DNA of 64,000 nucleotides, taken from Propionivibrio soli. Lineage in GTDB: Bacteria; Pseudomonadota; Gammaproteobacteria; Burkholderiales; Rhodocyclaceae. Below the pieces are notes generated by a model. It made no database searches and was not told where the DNA came from. It worked only from the letters and a program-made list of their open reading frames with translations. The stretch lies in the NCBI RefSeq assembly GCF_025770765.1, contig NZ_JANZKY010000002.1, positions 248,001 to 312,000 on the forward strand, read 5' to 3'. The translations under genes were made by a program, and so were the position numbers. Below are positions 49,341 to 59,811 of this stretch, piece after piece; position 1 is the first letter of the stretch, and each line of letters begins with the position of its first letter.

Positions 49341-49612
49341 TGGGTCACTCCCGCCGCCGGAATCGTCAGCGTCTTGCCCGGTTCCGGCGTACGCATCTTG
49401 AGTTTCTCGCGCGCGATTTTCTCGATGCGCGGCGAAGTCGCCCACGTCGACAACTCGAGTTGCAATTGCCCGTACTCGACATCGAGTTGGCGCGCCCGTT
49501 CCTGCTCATGCTCCAACGCCTGGAACAAACGACGTGCTTTGTGCTGCGACGTAACAACGCCCAGCGCGCAAACGACAACGGCGATAAGGAGCAGAAGGTT
49601 GAAGCGGACCAT
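49337..49612 (-). CDS. ftsL: Cell division protein FtsL
   Basis: FtsL is a small bitopic protein that forms a periplasmic coiled coil with FtsB and activates FtsWI. The 91-residue protein has a membrane segment right after the start (FNLLLLIAVVVCALGVVTS) and a heptad region ARRLFQALEHEQERARQLDVEYGQL, ending with the IEKIAREKLKM signature. The ATG at 49612, 1 nt after the rsmH stop, is chosen because the longer frame only mirrors rsmH. It overlaps ftsI by 4 nt. Confidence 0.93.
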   Translation of the reverse strand: MVRFNLLLLIAVVVCALGVVTSQHKARRLFQALEHEQERARQLDVEYGQLQLELSTWATSPRIEKIAREKLKMRTPEPGKTLTIPAAGVTQ

Positions 49613-49613
49613 T

Positions 49614-50555
49614 TCAGGCACGCCCCCCGCCGACTCTTTCGGCGACACGCATGACAGCGCTGCGCGCCCGTGGATTGGCAACGATCTCCTCGGGCGTCGC
49701 CTTGACCGGCTTGCCAACCAGCCGCAGTTTTGGCGTCGGTAGATCAACGGAACGCAGAGGAAGATTCTTCGGCAGCGTGTCAGGCGACGCCGCCTCGCGC
49801 ATATAGCGCTTGACGATGCGATCTTCCAGCGAATGAAAACTGATGACCACGAGCCTTCCGCCGTCAGTCAGTGCGTCGGTTGCCTGCGGAAGAACTAGCG
49901 CAAGTTGCTCGAGTTCTTGATTGACGTGAATCCGTAAAGCCTGAAACGTACGCGTCGCCGGATCCTGGCCGGGCTCGCGGGTCCGCACGGCCTCGCGTAC
50001 GAGCGCGGCGAGCTGCCCCGTGGTTGCAAGAGGCCGCTCGCCCCGAGCAGCCACAATCTTCTTTGCAATCTGGAAAGCAAACCGTTCTTCGCCATAGTTT
50101 TTTATTACCTCCGTTATTTCCTTCACCTCGGCGCGTGCCAGAAACTCGGCGGCCGTTTCTCCCTGCGTGGTGTCCATCCGCATGTCGAGCGGCGCATCGA
50201 ATCGGAAGCTGAAACCGCGCTCGCCCTTGTCGAGCTGCGGCGACGAGACCCCGATATCGAGCAGCACGCCGTTCACGGCAGCCAGGCCAAGTTCGCGCAG
50301 AACGTGCGCCAACTGACCGAAGTTGGCGTGAACGACTTTCAGCCGCTTATCGTCGATGGCGCGTGCCGCCGCCAGGGCTTCCGGATCGCGATCAAGGGCG
50401 ACGAGGCGCCCGTCCCGACCTAACGCACTCAAAACGGCGCGCGCGTGGCCACCGCGGCCAAAAGTGCCGTCGACGTAGATGCCGGAGGGATTGATTCGCA
50501 ACGCCTCGACCGCCTCCTTCAGCAGCACCGTGCGGTGCGGCAAAAGAGCGGTCAC
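49614..50555 (-). CDS. rsmH: 16S rRNA (cytosine-1402-N4)-methyltransferase
   Basis: RsmH (MraW) methylates C1402 in the 16S rRNA decoding centre with S-adenosylmethionine. The 313-residue protein has [13 protein letters not shown], the SAM loop [46 protein letters not shown] and [16 protein letters not shown], all in family order. The ATG overlaps the mraZ stop by 4 nt, so it is the second gene of the dcw transcript. Confidence 0.98.
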   Translation of the reverse strand: MTALLPHRTVLLKEAVEALRINPSGIYVDGTFGRGGHARAVLSALGRDGRLVALDRDPEALAAARAIDDKRLKVVHANFGQLAHVLRELGLAAVNGVLLDIGVSSPQLDKGERGFSFRFDAPLDMRMDTTQGETAAEFLARAEVKEITEVIKNYGEERFAFQIAKKIVAARGERPLATTGQLAALVREAVRTREPGQDPATRTFQALRIHVNQELEQLALVLPQATDALTDGGRLVVISFHSLEDRIVKRYMREAASPDTLPKNLPLRSVDLPTPKLRLVGKPVKATPEEIVANPRARSAVMRVAERVGGGRA

Positions 50556-50998
50556 AGCGCCAGGTCCTCAAGGTCGGGCGGCAGCGCTTGATCGCCCATG
50601 GCGAAGAAGATTTCCTGCTGTTTCTGCCAGCCGATGTCGGACCAGATTTCAAAGTGGCTTCCCTGCCCGACGAGCCAAACCTGCTTATCGAGTTGAGCGA
50701 ATTGGCGCAACTCCGGGGCGACGAGCAAACGCCCGGCCGAATCCATTGCCTCGTCCCTGGCGTTACCAACAAGCAGCCGCTTGATCGCGGCCGACTGGGG
50801 ATTGAGGCTGGACGCCGCGAGCACCTTGTCTCGAATCGGTTCCCAGGCCGGTGCCGGATAGAGCAGAAGGCAGCGATGGGGATGCGCGGTAAGCACCAAC
50901 TGGCCATCCGACGCGGCGACGAGCGCCTCCCGGTGGCGAGCCGGAATGGCCAGCCGACCTTTGACGTCGAGACTCAACGCTGCCGCACCTTGGAACAT
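50552..50998 (-). CDS. mraZ: Transcriptional regulator MraZ
   Basis: MraZ is an AbrB-like DNA-binding protein with two SpoVT-AbrB folds that usually represses its own dcw operon. The 148-residue protein starts [20 protein letters not shown] and has a second half-repeat containing [20 protein letters not shown]. The DxxGR signature is present in both halves. ATG 50998 follows a GAGAGGGTG ribosome-binding site and avoids reading into its own promoter. Four cognate repeats lie 34-68 nt upstream. Confidence 0.96.
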   Translation of the reverse strand: MFQGAAALSLDVKGRLAIPARHREALVAASDGQLVLTAHPHRCLLLYPAPAWEPIRDKVLAASSLNPQSAAIKRLLVGNARDEAMDSAGRLLVAPELRQFAQLDKQVWLVGQGSHFEIWSDIGWQKQQEIFFAMGDQALPPDLEDLAL

Positions 50999-51031
50999 CG
51001 AACCGCACCCTCTCCTGCTGGCGAACTGGAA

Positions 51032-51066
51032 ATCCCCGATTTCCCACTTTTCGCCACTAACTCCCA
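51032..51066 (-). promoter_or_regulatory. MraZ operator: four pentamer repeats spaced 10 nt
   Basis: On the minus strand TGGGA, TGGCG, TGGGA and GGGAT start at 51066, 51056, 51046 and 51036, exactly 10 nt apart. This is the TGGGN-N5 pattern bound by MraZ in other bacteria. The array begins at the -10 box of the mraZ promoter, so bound MraZ should block initiation. Confidence 0.88.
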
Positions 51067-51094
51067 CTTTAAGGCAAAGAATCGGCTAACGCAA
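51066..51094 (-). promoter_or_regulatory. Sigma-70 promoter of the mraZ/dcw operon
   Basis: The minus strand has TTGCGT (51089-51094), a 17-nt spacer and TAAAGT (51066-51071). The box overlaps the first MraZ repeat by one base. The rest of the gap up to rnpB (to 51363) shows AT-rich sequence but no gene. Confidence 0.65.
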
Positions 51095-51363
51095 GCGGTT
51101 TTCGTGATGTTTTTTCAATCGCAACAAAGACTTACCGTCGCTTTTGCATGCAGAAGCGTAAGAAATTTTTCCTTAATAAACAAGAAGGAAAAAACACAAC
51201 TTAAAGTGGTTTGTGATCAGAGAAGAGTGGCGACCGCGAAATAGACACGGAAAGAGAAGCACGACATGCCGAAGGGGTACCGTTAGACCTTGAAAACCGC
51301 AATTTGAGCCGGGTCAACGGAGGAAAGCGCACCCTTCTCGCTCCAGGGAATCCACGGAATGAA

Positions 51364-51782
51364 GGGGGAAGTCGGCCGATAAGCCGGGTTCTGTCGAGGG
51401 CAACCATTCCTCTAGGCGCACCGTTACCGGTGCACTCAAGCAGCCTACCCGGAAGCAGCGCGAGCCACGCCTATGCTTCCCTATTTGGCCTTGCTTCGGA
51501 TGGGGTTTACCGTGCCGTCCGTGTTACCACGTCCGCGGTGAGCTCTTACCTCGCCGTTTCACCCTTGCCTGAGCCGGCGGAGCCGGTTTCCCTGCCCCAC
51601 ATGAAGAACTTCTTGGCCTTGCGGCGACGAAGTCCTTGCGGCCATCGGCGGTCTACTCTCTGTTGCACTTTCCGTCACCTTACGGTGCCCGGCCGTTAGC
51701 CGGCATCCTGCTCTGCGAAGCCCGGACTTTCCTCTCGGCTTGGGCTTGCGCCCTTGCCCAGCGATTGCCTGGCCGACTTCCC
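51364..51782 (-). ncRNA. rnpB: RNase P RNA (bacterial type A)
   Basis: The catalytic RNA of RNase P, which matures tRNA 5' ends, reads on the minus strand. Its ends pair perfectly as helix P1 (GGGAAGTCGGCC with GGCCGACTTCCC, 12 nt). Hallmarks are GAGGAAAGTCCGGGC near the 5' end, ACAGAGAGTAGACCGCC and GGTAAGGGTGAAACGG in the middle, and the conserved CCCGGCTTAT just before the 3' strand of P1. Length (about 419 nt) suits the type A architecture. Its location just upstream of mraZ is usual for betaproteobacteria. Open frames crossing it are meaningless. Confidence 0.97.
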
Positions 51783-51789
51783 GGCCTGG

Positions 51790-51795
51790 ATTATA
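51790..51795 (-). promoter_or_regulatory. -10 box of rnpB
   Basis: A consensus TATAAT lies on the minus strand exactly 7 nt before the predicted RNase P RNA 5' end. The -35 region, within the end of the lipoprotein gene, is a poor match. Confidence 0.65.
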
Positions 51796-51812
51796 CGGGC
51801 GATTGCACGGGC

Positions 51813-52256
51813 TCAGTTGGTCGGCGCCGGATTCGGCGCCTCAGACGGGGCTGCCGCTCGGTTGAAAACGAGTTTGCCATCGGTCATCTCGAACGTCCCC
51901 ATCAAGCGACCGAGACCACCCTCCGGAACACCTTCCAGCGGGGCGAAGCCTTCGCAGGTTCTCGTTTCGACGACGAACATTCGCCCTGCCTGACGGAGAA
52001 TCCACGCGTTGTTGCCGGGAGAGAACACTTCAACCTTGGCCCTAGCATCAACCTCCGACATCGCATGACGTCGCATGCAATCAGGCATCCGCGCCGCCAC
52101 CACCGAGAATTTGGCCGTCTTGTCCCATGGCCAGGAAACGACTCGGATCAGGCTGAGCGCATGCGCGCTGCCCTGGATCTCGAATGTCGCTCGCTCGTCG
52201 GAACATCCCACCAGAAATGGCAGAGCAAACAATGGCAAGAAACGCTTCAGCAACAC
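51813..52256 (-). CDS. Small predicted lipoprotein, unknown function
   Basis: The 147-residue protein starts at GTG 52256 (GAGGGGGTGCC upstream) and has a lipoprotein signal LLKRFLPLFALPFLVGC with the lipobox Cys at residue 18. The rest is soluble, with beta-rich segments such as SLIRVVSWPWDKTAKFSVVAARMPDCMRRHA and a Cys in TRTCEGF; the tail is Ala- and Pro-rich. I do not recognise a family. It lies between pyrC (28 nt upstream) and rnpB, a position held by similar small lipoprotein genes in other betaproteobacteria. The frame upstream of the GTG mirrors pyrC and is not used. Confidence 0.75.
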   Translation of the reverse strand: MLLKRFLPLFALPFLVGCSDERATFEIQGSAHALSLIRVVSWPWDKTAKFSVVAARMPDCMRRHAMSEVDARAKVEVFSPGNNAWILRQAGRMFVVETRTCEGFAPLEGVPEGGLGRLMGTFEMTDGKLVFNRAAAPSEAPNPAPTN

Positions 52257-52284
52257 GGCACCCCCTCGGCCTATCGGACCATTC

Positions 52285-53319
52285 TCAGTCGACCTGTTTC
52301 CAGTGTAGCCGTTCACCGGCACGCAAGGGCACAAGCCCCTCCCCTCCGGCATAAGGAAGCTCTTCCGGTACAGTCCACTCCTCTTGCTGCAACGTCACTT
52401 TCGCGGCGTTCCGCGGCAGACCGTAGAAGTCCGGGCCGTTGAAACTGGCAAACGCCTCCAGTTTGTCCAGGGCTTGAGCCGCTGCGAACGCCTCGGCATA
52501 GAGTTCAAGGGCCGCATGAGCCGTATAGCAGCCGGCGCAACCGCAGGCAGCTTCCTTAGTGTGTCGGGCATGCGGTGCAGAATCGGTTCCAAGAAAGAAC
52601 TTTCCGCTATCCGACGTGGCCGCCCGCACCAGTGCCAGCCTGTGCGTTTCGCGCTTGAGCACCGGCAGACAGTAATAGTGCGGGCGCACACCGCCGACGA
52701 GCAGGGCGTTACGGTTATAGAGCAAATGATGCGCGGTGATCGTCGCCGCTATATTCGCCCCTGACTCGGCAACAAACTCCACGGCATCGCGAGTTGTAAC
52801 GTGTTCAAACACCACACGTAATCCGGGATAGCGGTTCAGCAGCGGACGCAACACGCGTTCGATGAAAACGGACTCGCGATCAAAGATATCGATTCCGGGA
52901 TCGGTGACTTCACCGTGTACGAGCAGTGGTAATCCGCATTTTTCCATCTCCGCAAGCGCCAGGGCGCAGCGCGCGAGATCGGTGACCCCGGCGGTGGAGT
53001 TCGTCGTCGCTCCAGCCGGGTAGAGTTTTACGGCTTTCACGAAACCGCTATCGGCCGCCCGCCGAATCTCGTCCGCCGTAGTCACGTCCGTCAAATACAG
53101 GGTCATGAGGGGCTCGAACGAAGCATCGGGCGGTAATGCCGCGAGAATTCTGGCGCGATAAGCAGCCGCCAAGGCGACTGTCGTCACGGGCGGCCGCAGG
53201 TTCGGCATAACGATCGCGCGAGCGAACTGGCGCGCGCTATGCGGCAGCACAGCGGCCAAGGCTTCTCCATCACGCAGATGCAGATGCCAATCATCGGGAC
53301 GGGTAATGGTCAGGCGCAT
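52285..53319 (-). CDS. pyrC: Dihydroorotase
   Basis: PyrC closes carbamoyl-aspartate to dihydroorotate in pyrimidine synthesis. The 344-residue, class II (enterobacterial-type) enzyme has the zinc HxH in [22 protein letters not shown] with the carboxylated Lys, [21 protein letters not shown] and LGTDSAPH with the catalytic Asp. Length is typical. It is probably the first gene of a short transcript with the lipoprotein downstream. Confidence 0.97.
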   Translation of the reverse strand: MRLTITRPDDWHLHLRDGEALAAVLPHSARQFARAIVMPNLRPPVTTVALAAAYRARILAALPPDASFEPLMTLYLTDVTTADEIRRAADSGFVKAVKLYPAGATTNSTAGVTDLARCALALAEMEKCGLPLLVHGEVTDPGIDIFDRESVFIERVLRPLLNRYPGLRVVFEHVTTRDAVEFVAESGANIAATITAHHLLYNRNALLVGGVRPHYYCLPVLKRETHRLALVRAATSDSGKFFLGTDSAPHARHTKEAACGCAGCYTAHAALELYAEAFAAAQALDKLEAFASFNGPDFYGLPRNAAKVTLQQEEWTVPEELPYAGGEGLVPLRAGERLHWKQVD

Positions 53320-53573
53320 AAATCACCACCGGGTCAGGAATGCGGAATTCTAAAGCAAAGCTCACATTCCCGAGCCGAACGAACAGTTCGTCGGCATTGA
53401 AAACCCTGCTCAAATGGCCGTGTTATTCCACTTCTCCCGACGAACGCCGTCGCTTACAAATGAACACACCAAGGAAAACGGACGAGCCCCTCCGCGTTCA
53501 GCGTTCGCCAAGCAGATTTAGGCGGTGCATACGGCCACCGCCCACATTCCGGGACATGGCTAGAACACTCTTA

Positions 53574-53589
53574 GGGGGCGGCGTTTGCT
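53574..53589 (+). promoter_or_regulatory. Sigma-54-like promoter upstream of the PEP-CTERM gene
   Basis: GGGGGCGGCGTTTGCT has GG and GC spaced 10 nt apart and a consensus TTGCT -12 element; the -24 element is only partly matched. It lies about 160 nt before the ATG. RpoN with PrsR control is established for many PEP-CTERM genes. Confidence 0.4.
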
Positions 53590-53603
53590 ATGACCATAGT
53601 CAT
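53590..53603. repeat. Inverted repeat ATGAC-N4-GTCAT
   Basis: The perfect 5-nt arms lie immediately after the -12 element of the sigma-54-like box. It may be a transcript-start-proximal hairpin or a protein site, but short arms allow chance. Confidence 0.4.
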
Positions 53604-53746
53604 GTCGGGGGTTTTTACAACAACCCATTGATAGAAAGTCACCGAGACCCTCCAACCCCTGGCCATACAACCGATTCAGGCGAGTGGCTCGATTTTCGCT
53701 TACCACCGCAATGGAGGAACTGGCCTTCGTAAATTGGAGAAAATCA

Positions 53747-54301
53747 ATGAAACAGAACAGGACAGAACAGAGGGGACAATCCGCAAAAAGCTTGCGTAAA
53801 ATAATCGGCGGAGTCGCCACCGCGCTATGCCTCGGACTTGCGGGCTCGGCCAACGCGATGCTCAGCCCTTCAATCACCAACACGGGCGGCGCCGAGTATG
53901 ACACGGCCGGCGTCTACTTCTTTGGCGATATCACGTTTACCGGCTCGGTCAACGATGCGGGCGGCTACGATCAAGCATTGTTCCGCATTTGGGACGATGG
54001 CGTGAAGAAATTCGAGAAACTGCTCCAGGTACTCGTCGGCACCACGATGACCTTCCATGTCGAAACGCAATACCCAGGACTGATCGGCAGCAGCGCACCC
54101 GGTCTGGGACTGGACCTTTACGACATGCCATCCGGCCAGAACGTTCTGAGCATCGATCCGTTCTATCTCCCCCACTACGCAGATCCGAGCCAATGCCAAG
54201 TCAATTGCGGCCCGCAAGGCGTTCCTGAGCCAGGAAGCCTGCTGCTAACGGCGCTTGGTCTGGGCGCTCTTGGACTACGTCGTCGGACGAAGGCAGATTA
54301 A
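53747..54301 (+). CDS. PEP-CTERM sorting-domain exported protein
   Basis: The 184-residue protein has a Sec signal (IIGGVATALCLGLAGSANA, cleavage about residue 37), a central domain of about 110 residues with no recognised fold, and a C-terminal PEP-CTERM sorting signal: VPEPGS, then a hydrophobic stretch LLLTALGLGALGL and RRR. Exosortase cuts such proteins, and they are usually linked to exopolysaccharide or floc matrix in Gram-negatives. The exosortase is not in this window. GGAG 8 nt before ATG 53747 decides the start. A strong terminator follows, so it is monocistronic. Confidence 0.9.
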   Translation: MKQNRTEQRGQSAKSLRKIIGGVATALCLGLAGSANAMLSPSITNTGGAEYDTAGVYFFGDITFTGSVNDAGGYDQALFRIWDDGVKKFEKLLQVLVGTTMTFHVETQYPGLIGSSAPGLGLDLYDMPSGQNVLSIDPFYLPHYADPSQCQVNCGPQGVPEPGSLLLTALGLGALGLRRRTKAD

Positions 54302-54363
54302 GCTACCCTGATGCTGTCGGGGCGCGACACCGAATAAGCGCCTCGGTATCTCTAGTCCCGACG

Positions 54364-54391
54364 AAAAGCGCGCGATCTACGCGCGCTTTTT
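54364..54391 (+). terminator. Rho-independent terminator after the PEP-CTERM gene
   Basis: AAAAGCGCGCG and CGCGCGCTTTT pair perfectly over 11 nt around a 5-nt loop, and the T tract continues by one base, then C, then TTT. The A and T flanks make it potentially bidirectional, serving rsmI on the minus strand too. Confidence 0.9.
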
Positions 54392-54513
54392 CTTTCCGAT
54401 CGTTTCGTCACACCAACGCTACTCCCGTAGGGCCTAAAACGTATGAAGCCCTGCACTTGCCGCTCGTTTTCTCGACCACACCACGTGGCGCGGCGAAAGC
54501 GCAGCCCCGTCGT

Positions 54514-55362
54514 TTATTCCGTCCGTTTCTTCAGTTCCAGCGCAGCCTCGTACATCGCGTTCTTTCCTGCCCCGGTGATCGCATGCGCAAGCTTCGCCGC
54601 CTGCTTGACCGGCAGGCCTTCGTCAAGCAACAGCCCAAGAACACGCAGGCCGTCATCATCGTCATCGTTGGGGCCAGGCCCGGAGACGAGAAGAACGAAT
54701 TCCCCTCGTTGCCGGTTCGGATCATCTTCCAGCCATCGCACAGCGTCCTTCAAAGAAACGCTGTGAATCGTCTCGAAGAGTTTTGTCAGTTCCCGTGCAA
54801 GCACGACAGTACGGTCGCCGCCGAGCACTGTCGCCAGGGCGGCGACAGTTTCCAGGATGCGATGCGGAGCTTCATAAAAGACGAGCGTGTAAGGAAACGC
54901 TGCGAGCAACTGAAGCTCCGCCTCGCGCTGCTTGGCTTTGGCAGGCAGAAACCCGTAGAAAAGGAAGTGCGGATCGACGAGGCCCGAGGCAGACAGCGCC
55001 GTCACGGCCGCGCAGGCGCCCGGCAGGGGAATGACACGAAAGCCGGCCTCTCGTACACGAGCCACCACGCGGGCGCCGGGATCTGAAACGGCCGGCGTCC
55101 CCGCGTCGGATACGAAGGCAACGGATTCTCCAGCATGCAGCCTGTCGATGATCTGATGTGCGGCGGCCTCCTCGTTATGCTGATGCGCTGCCATGAGGCG
55201 GGCGGAAACACCGTAGTGCTTGAGCAGCGGGGCCGTATGCCGGGTGTCTTCAGCGGCCACCCAGGGGACCGACCGCAAGACCTCGATGGCACGCAGCGTC
55301 ATGTCGCCAAGATTCCCGAGCGGAGTGGGCACTACATATAATGTGGCAGATTCGTGTGTCAT
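54514..55362 (-). CDS. rsmI: 16S rRNA (cytidine-1402-2'-O)-methyltransferase
   Basis: RsmI methylates the ribose of C1402 in 16S rRNA, the same nucleotide that RsmH modifies on the base. The 282-residue tetrapyrrole-methylase-fold protein has TLYVVPTPLGNLGDMTLRA, AEDTRHT, SDAGTPAVSDPG, PLPGACAAVTALSASG and FYGFLP. The ATG at 55362 gives the conserved lead; the longer frame has no support. It is divergent from yraN, and rsmI-yraN-diaA-dolP is also the enterobacterial order. Confidence 0.96.
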   Translation of the reverse strand: MTHESATLYVVPTPLGNLGDMTLRAIEVLRSVPWVAAEDTRHTAPLLKHYGVSARLMAAHQHNEEAAAHQIIDRLHAGESVAFVSDAGTPAVSDPGARVVARVREAGFRVIPLPGACAAVTALSASGLVDPHFLFYGFLPAKAKQREAELQLLAAFPYTLVFYEAPHRILETVAALATVLGGDRTVVLARELTKLFETIHSVSLKDAVRWLEDDPNRQRGEFVLLVSGPGPNDDDDDGLRVLGLLLDEGLPVKQAAKLAHAITGAGKNAMYEAALELKKRTE

Positions 55363-55378
55363 GGCGAAGACGCAAACA

Positions 55379-55751
55379 ATGGGCAACAAAGATACCACGA
55401 TGACCAATTCCAACACGGCCAGGTCGGCTACCGCATCGGCCGGCCGACAAGCGGAAGAACAAGCCGCGCGATTCCTCGCTCAACGAGGATTGAAGATCCT
55501 CGCCCGCAATGTGCATTGCCGGGGTGGCGAGTTGGACATTGTCTGCCAGGAAGGCAAGACAATTGTCTTCGTCGAGGTTCGCCTGCGCCGCAACGTATCT
55601 TTTGGTGGCGCCGCGGCGAGCATTACTCAAACCAAGCAGCGTAGAGTGGTCCTCGCCGCGCAACATTTTCTCGTCACACAAGGAAAGACGAACGCCGACT
55701 GCCGTTTCGATTGCGTTTTGCTCGACGGAGAAACCATTGACTGGGTGCGCG

Positions 55752-55771
<20 letters not shown>
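55379..55771 (+). CDS. yraN: YraN family (UPF0102) nuclease-fold protein
   Basis: The 130-residue protein has the UPF0102 core: GRQAEEQAARFLAQRGLKIL, ARNVHCRGGELDIVCQEG, VFVEVRLRR and FDCVLLDG. The ELDIV, FVEVR pattern resembles an endonuclease-like fold of the Holliday-junction-resolvase type; the normal role is unknown. The start is uncertain: ATG 55361, 55379 and 55400 all keep the domain, and none has a strong ribosome-binding site. It is divergent from rsmI and its end overlaps the HIRAN gene by 20 nt. Confidence 0.88.
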
Positions 55772-57423
<1,652 letters not shown>

Positions 57424-57553
57424 CGAGAACACCTACCGCTAGTAGTAGGCGAAAGAAAGCGGTCCCGCCGCCGTACCCTGCCCAACGGCAGATGCGCGGC
57501 GTGAGTCCGTCTGGCGGGAGACAACGAAGCGGATTTCAGAGGCGGTTGTGGGC

Positions 57554-58963
57554 TCAGTTCACGCGTTCCGATCGCGAGGTCCGTCGCGGCAACTCAATGG
57601 CCGCGCAAAGCCCGCCTTCCGTACGGTTGGTCAGCCGAATATCACCGCCGTGGGCTCGAATCAAGTTGCGCGCAATGGTGAGGCCGAGCCCGCTCCCGCC
57701 GGTTTCCCGATTGCGGGAGGTCTCCGCACGAAAGAACGGGTCGAACACTTTTTCCAGCAAGTCCTGCGCAATCCCCGGCCCTTCGTCGAGAACGCGAATC
57801 ACGAGGCGTTCTGCTGAATCTTCAATCTCGATCCGAGCGCTCCCACCGAACTTCAGCGCATTGTCGACGAGGTTTTGCGTTGCGCGAGTGAGCGCTCTCA
57901 GAGCACCCCGATAAGGCTGCTGAGCCGTTCCCGACAGTGTGCAGTCCCCTCCGGCATCTGTCGCGTCGTCGACCATTCCTTCGAGCCAGTGATTGACTTC
58001 GATCGCACTGTGCGGCTCAGAGGGATGAGCACTGCGCGCATAATCCAGCCCTTCTCTCACAAGACCGGCCATGAGATCGACATCGGCCACCATACGCTCG
58101 CGATGCGAGTCGCACTCGATCGCTTCTGCCCGCAAGCGGAGTCGGGTCAACGGCGTTTGAAGGTCATGTGAAATAGCCGCCAGGATCTGCGTGCGCTCGT
58201 CGAGTTGACGCAGAATGCGCTCGCGCATCCCGTTGAATACGGCGGCCGCACGTTTGAGTTCTATGAGCCCGGTTTCCGGCAGCGGCGGCGAGGCAATGTT
58301 ACGACCGAAACGTTCGAGGGCGTCGAGCATGATCGTGATTCGCCGCATCGTGAGACGTACCGCCCACCACACAAAGGGAGTCACGGCGACGAGGACGGCG
58401 AGTAGGTAGAGTGCGAGCGTGCCGCCGCTCGGTCGGGCAAACGGGTCGACCAGATGCAAAACCATCGTTTGCTGTACGTCCAGCGGGAGCAGGATCTGCA
58501 CGTACGTTTCATCGAGGTCGCGGCACATCGACCACGTCATGCAATAAAGCGGCAATAGAAGCCGCTGAAGTTTCGACGCGTTGGCCGTCACTTCGGCAGC
58601 CTGAGGATGCAGGAAAACGGGCTTTACGTCGGCGGGAAGGTGCTGCTCGAGCAATCTCAGGAGGCCGGCGACACGTCGATCTTCTTCGAAGCCAACGGTC
58701 GCCCCTGGAGCGGATTTCCGGTCCAGAAGGGAGAAAGTGTAATAGCCGCGGTCCAACCGGGGCAGCCATGCGATTCGCTCCTCAGGCGGCAAGGAACGCA
58801 TGAACTCGAACACGAAGGCCACGTCAGCCCCCATGAACCGCTCCATCTGCAGGCGGCTTTCATTGCCGCGAAAAGCAAGAAAGGCCCCGAAGCTGCCAAC
58901 CTGAACGACCACCAAGCCGATGGCCAGGATGGCAAAGACACGTGCGGATAACGACTGGAACAT
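57554..58963 (-). CDS. Two-component sensor histidine kinase (EnvZ-like)
   Basis: The 469-residue protein has a membrane segment at about residues 10-30, a periplasmic sensor region of about 150 residues containing two Cys (YCMTWSMC), a second membrane segment (LALYLLAVLVAVTPFVWWAV), HAMP, the dimerisation box ISHDLQTPLTRLRLRAEA with the phosphorylated His, and an ATPase domain with NLVDNALKFGG, DEGPGI and GGSGLGLTIARNLI. It is 2 nt downstream of its response-regulator gene. It probably senses an envelope signal and controls the divergent transport operon; the signal is unknown. Confidence 0.93.
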   Translation of the reverse strand: MFQSLSARVFAILAIGLVVVQVGSFGAFLAFRGNESRLQMERFMGADVAFVFEFMRSLPPEERIAWLPRLDRGYYTFSLLDRKSAPGATVGFEEDRRVAGLLRLLEQHLPADVKPVFLHPQAAEVTANASKLQRLLLPLYCMTWSMCRDLDETYVQILLPLDVQQTMVLHLVDPFARPSGGTLALYLLAVLVAVTPFVWWAVRLTMRRITIMLDALERFGRNIASPPLPETGLIELKRAAAVFNGMRERILRQLDERTQILAAISHDLQTPLTRLRLRAEAIECDSHRERMVADVDLMAGLVREGLDYARSAHPSEPHSAIEVNHWLEGMVDDATDAGGDCTLSGTAQQPYRGALRALTRATQNLVDNALKFGGSARIEIEDSAERLVIRVLDEGPGIAQDLLEKVFDPFFRAETSRNRETGGSGLGLTIARNLIRAHGGDIRLTNRTEGGLCAAIELPRRTSRSERVN

Positions 58964-58965
58964 GG

Positions 58966-59703
58966 CTACCCCTCGTAGCGCACGGTCTGCGCGAAGACGT
59001 AGCCCTCGTTGCGTACCGTGCGAATGTACTGGGGATCGCGCGCGTCGTCGGCGAGACGCCGGCGAAGGCGGCTAACGCGCAAATCGATCGATCGGTCAAA
59101 TACATCCGACTCTCTGCGAACCAGTTGTGCCAGCAACTGGTCGCGGCTGAGAACGCGTTGCGGATGATCGAGGAATAGCCGAAGCAATGCATACTCCGCG
59201 CTGCCGAGGGGCGTCACGACGTTGTCGGCATCAACGAGATTGCGCTGAGCCAAGTCGAGGCGCCATGCGCCGAAATGCGCGACGCGTGCCGGCGCCTCCA
59301 CCATAGCGCCCGGTGGGAGCATGCGCGTGCGCCTAAGCACCGCGCGGACCCGTGCCACGAGTTCCCGGGGGACAAACGGCTTGGTGAGGTAATCGTCAGC
59401 CCCCAGCTCGAGCCCGATGATGCGGTCCACGTCATCCGAGCGCGCCGTCAGCATGAGTACCGGGACGGCATCCCGACGTCGCGTTCTCAAATCCCTGAAC
59501 AGAGTCAATCCGTCTTCGCCGGGCAGCATGAGGTCAAGCACGATGAGATCCACTGGAACCCCCTCGGCCAGCGTCTCGCGCATCTGCTTTCCGTCGCGGG
59601 CGAGCGATACGCGGAAACCATTGCGTTCGAGATAGTCGCCAACCAGTTCCCGGATGCCGCGGTCGTCGTCCACCACAAGAATGTGGTCGAGCCGTTCCTC
59701 CAT
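58966..59703 (-). CDS. OmpR/PhoB-family response regulator
   Basis: The 245-residue protein has a receiver domain with the acidic pair VVDDD, phosphorylation site DLIVLDLMLPGEDG, the Thr/Ser MLTAR and Lys in YLTKPF, then a winged-helix DNA-binding domain (LGSAEYALLRLFLDHPQRVLSRDQLL to RRRLADDARDPQYIRTVRNEGY). ATG 59703 gives a normal lead (MEERLDHILVVDDD). It pairs with the downstream histidine kinase and is divergent from an ABC transport operon. Four hexamer half-sites in the intergenic region may be its operators. Confidence 0.95.
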   Translation of the reverse strand: MEERLDHILVVDDDRGIRELVGDYLERNGFRVSLARDGKQMRETLAEGVPVDLIVLDLMLPGEDGLTLFRDLRTRRRDAVPVLMLTARSDDVDRIIGLELGADDYLTKPFVPRELVARVRAVLRRTRMLPPGAMVEAPARVAHFGAWRLDLAQRNLVDADNVVTPLGSAEYALLRLFLDHPQRVLSRDQLLAQLVRRESDVFDRSIDLRVSRLRRRLADDARDPQYIRTVRNEGYVFAQTVRYEG

Positions 59704-59811
59704 CTGTTCGCAAGCCTCCCAATCGTCTTGGCGGCGGGCATGCCACGCACCTTCTTGGGCAGCATTACACGCGTTTCGCACAGGGTTGCCAAGCGGGAGC
59801 GCCGCGCGATT

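Larger units (their letters stand above)
53320..53746. other. Gene-free divergent region between pyrC and the PEP-CTERM gene
   Basis: No convincing gene is present in these 427 nt; the one sizeable frame (53340-53732) has no recognisable domain and a composition unlike a protein. The region must hold the pyrC promoter, and it includes a sigma-54-like box and an inverted repeat described separately. Confidence 0.55.

Noticed and set aside
51636-52442. Plus-strand frame crossing rnpB
   Set aside because: It reads through the RNase P RNA and the antisense of the lipoprotein and pyrC genes.
53340-53732. 130-codon plus-strand frame ahead of the PEP-CTERM gene
   Set aside because: Arg- and Pro-rich composition, no domain, and it covers the likely sigma-54 promoter region.
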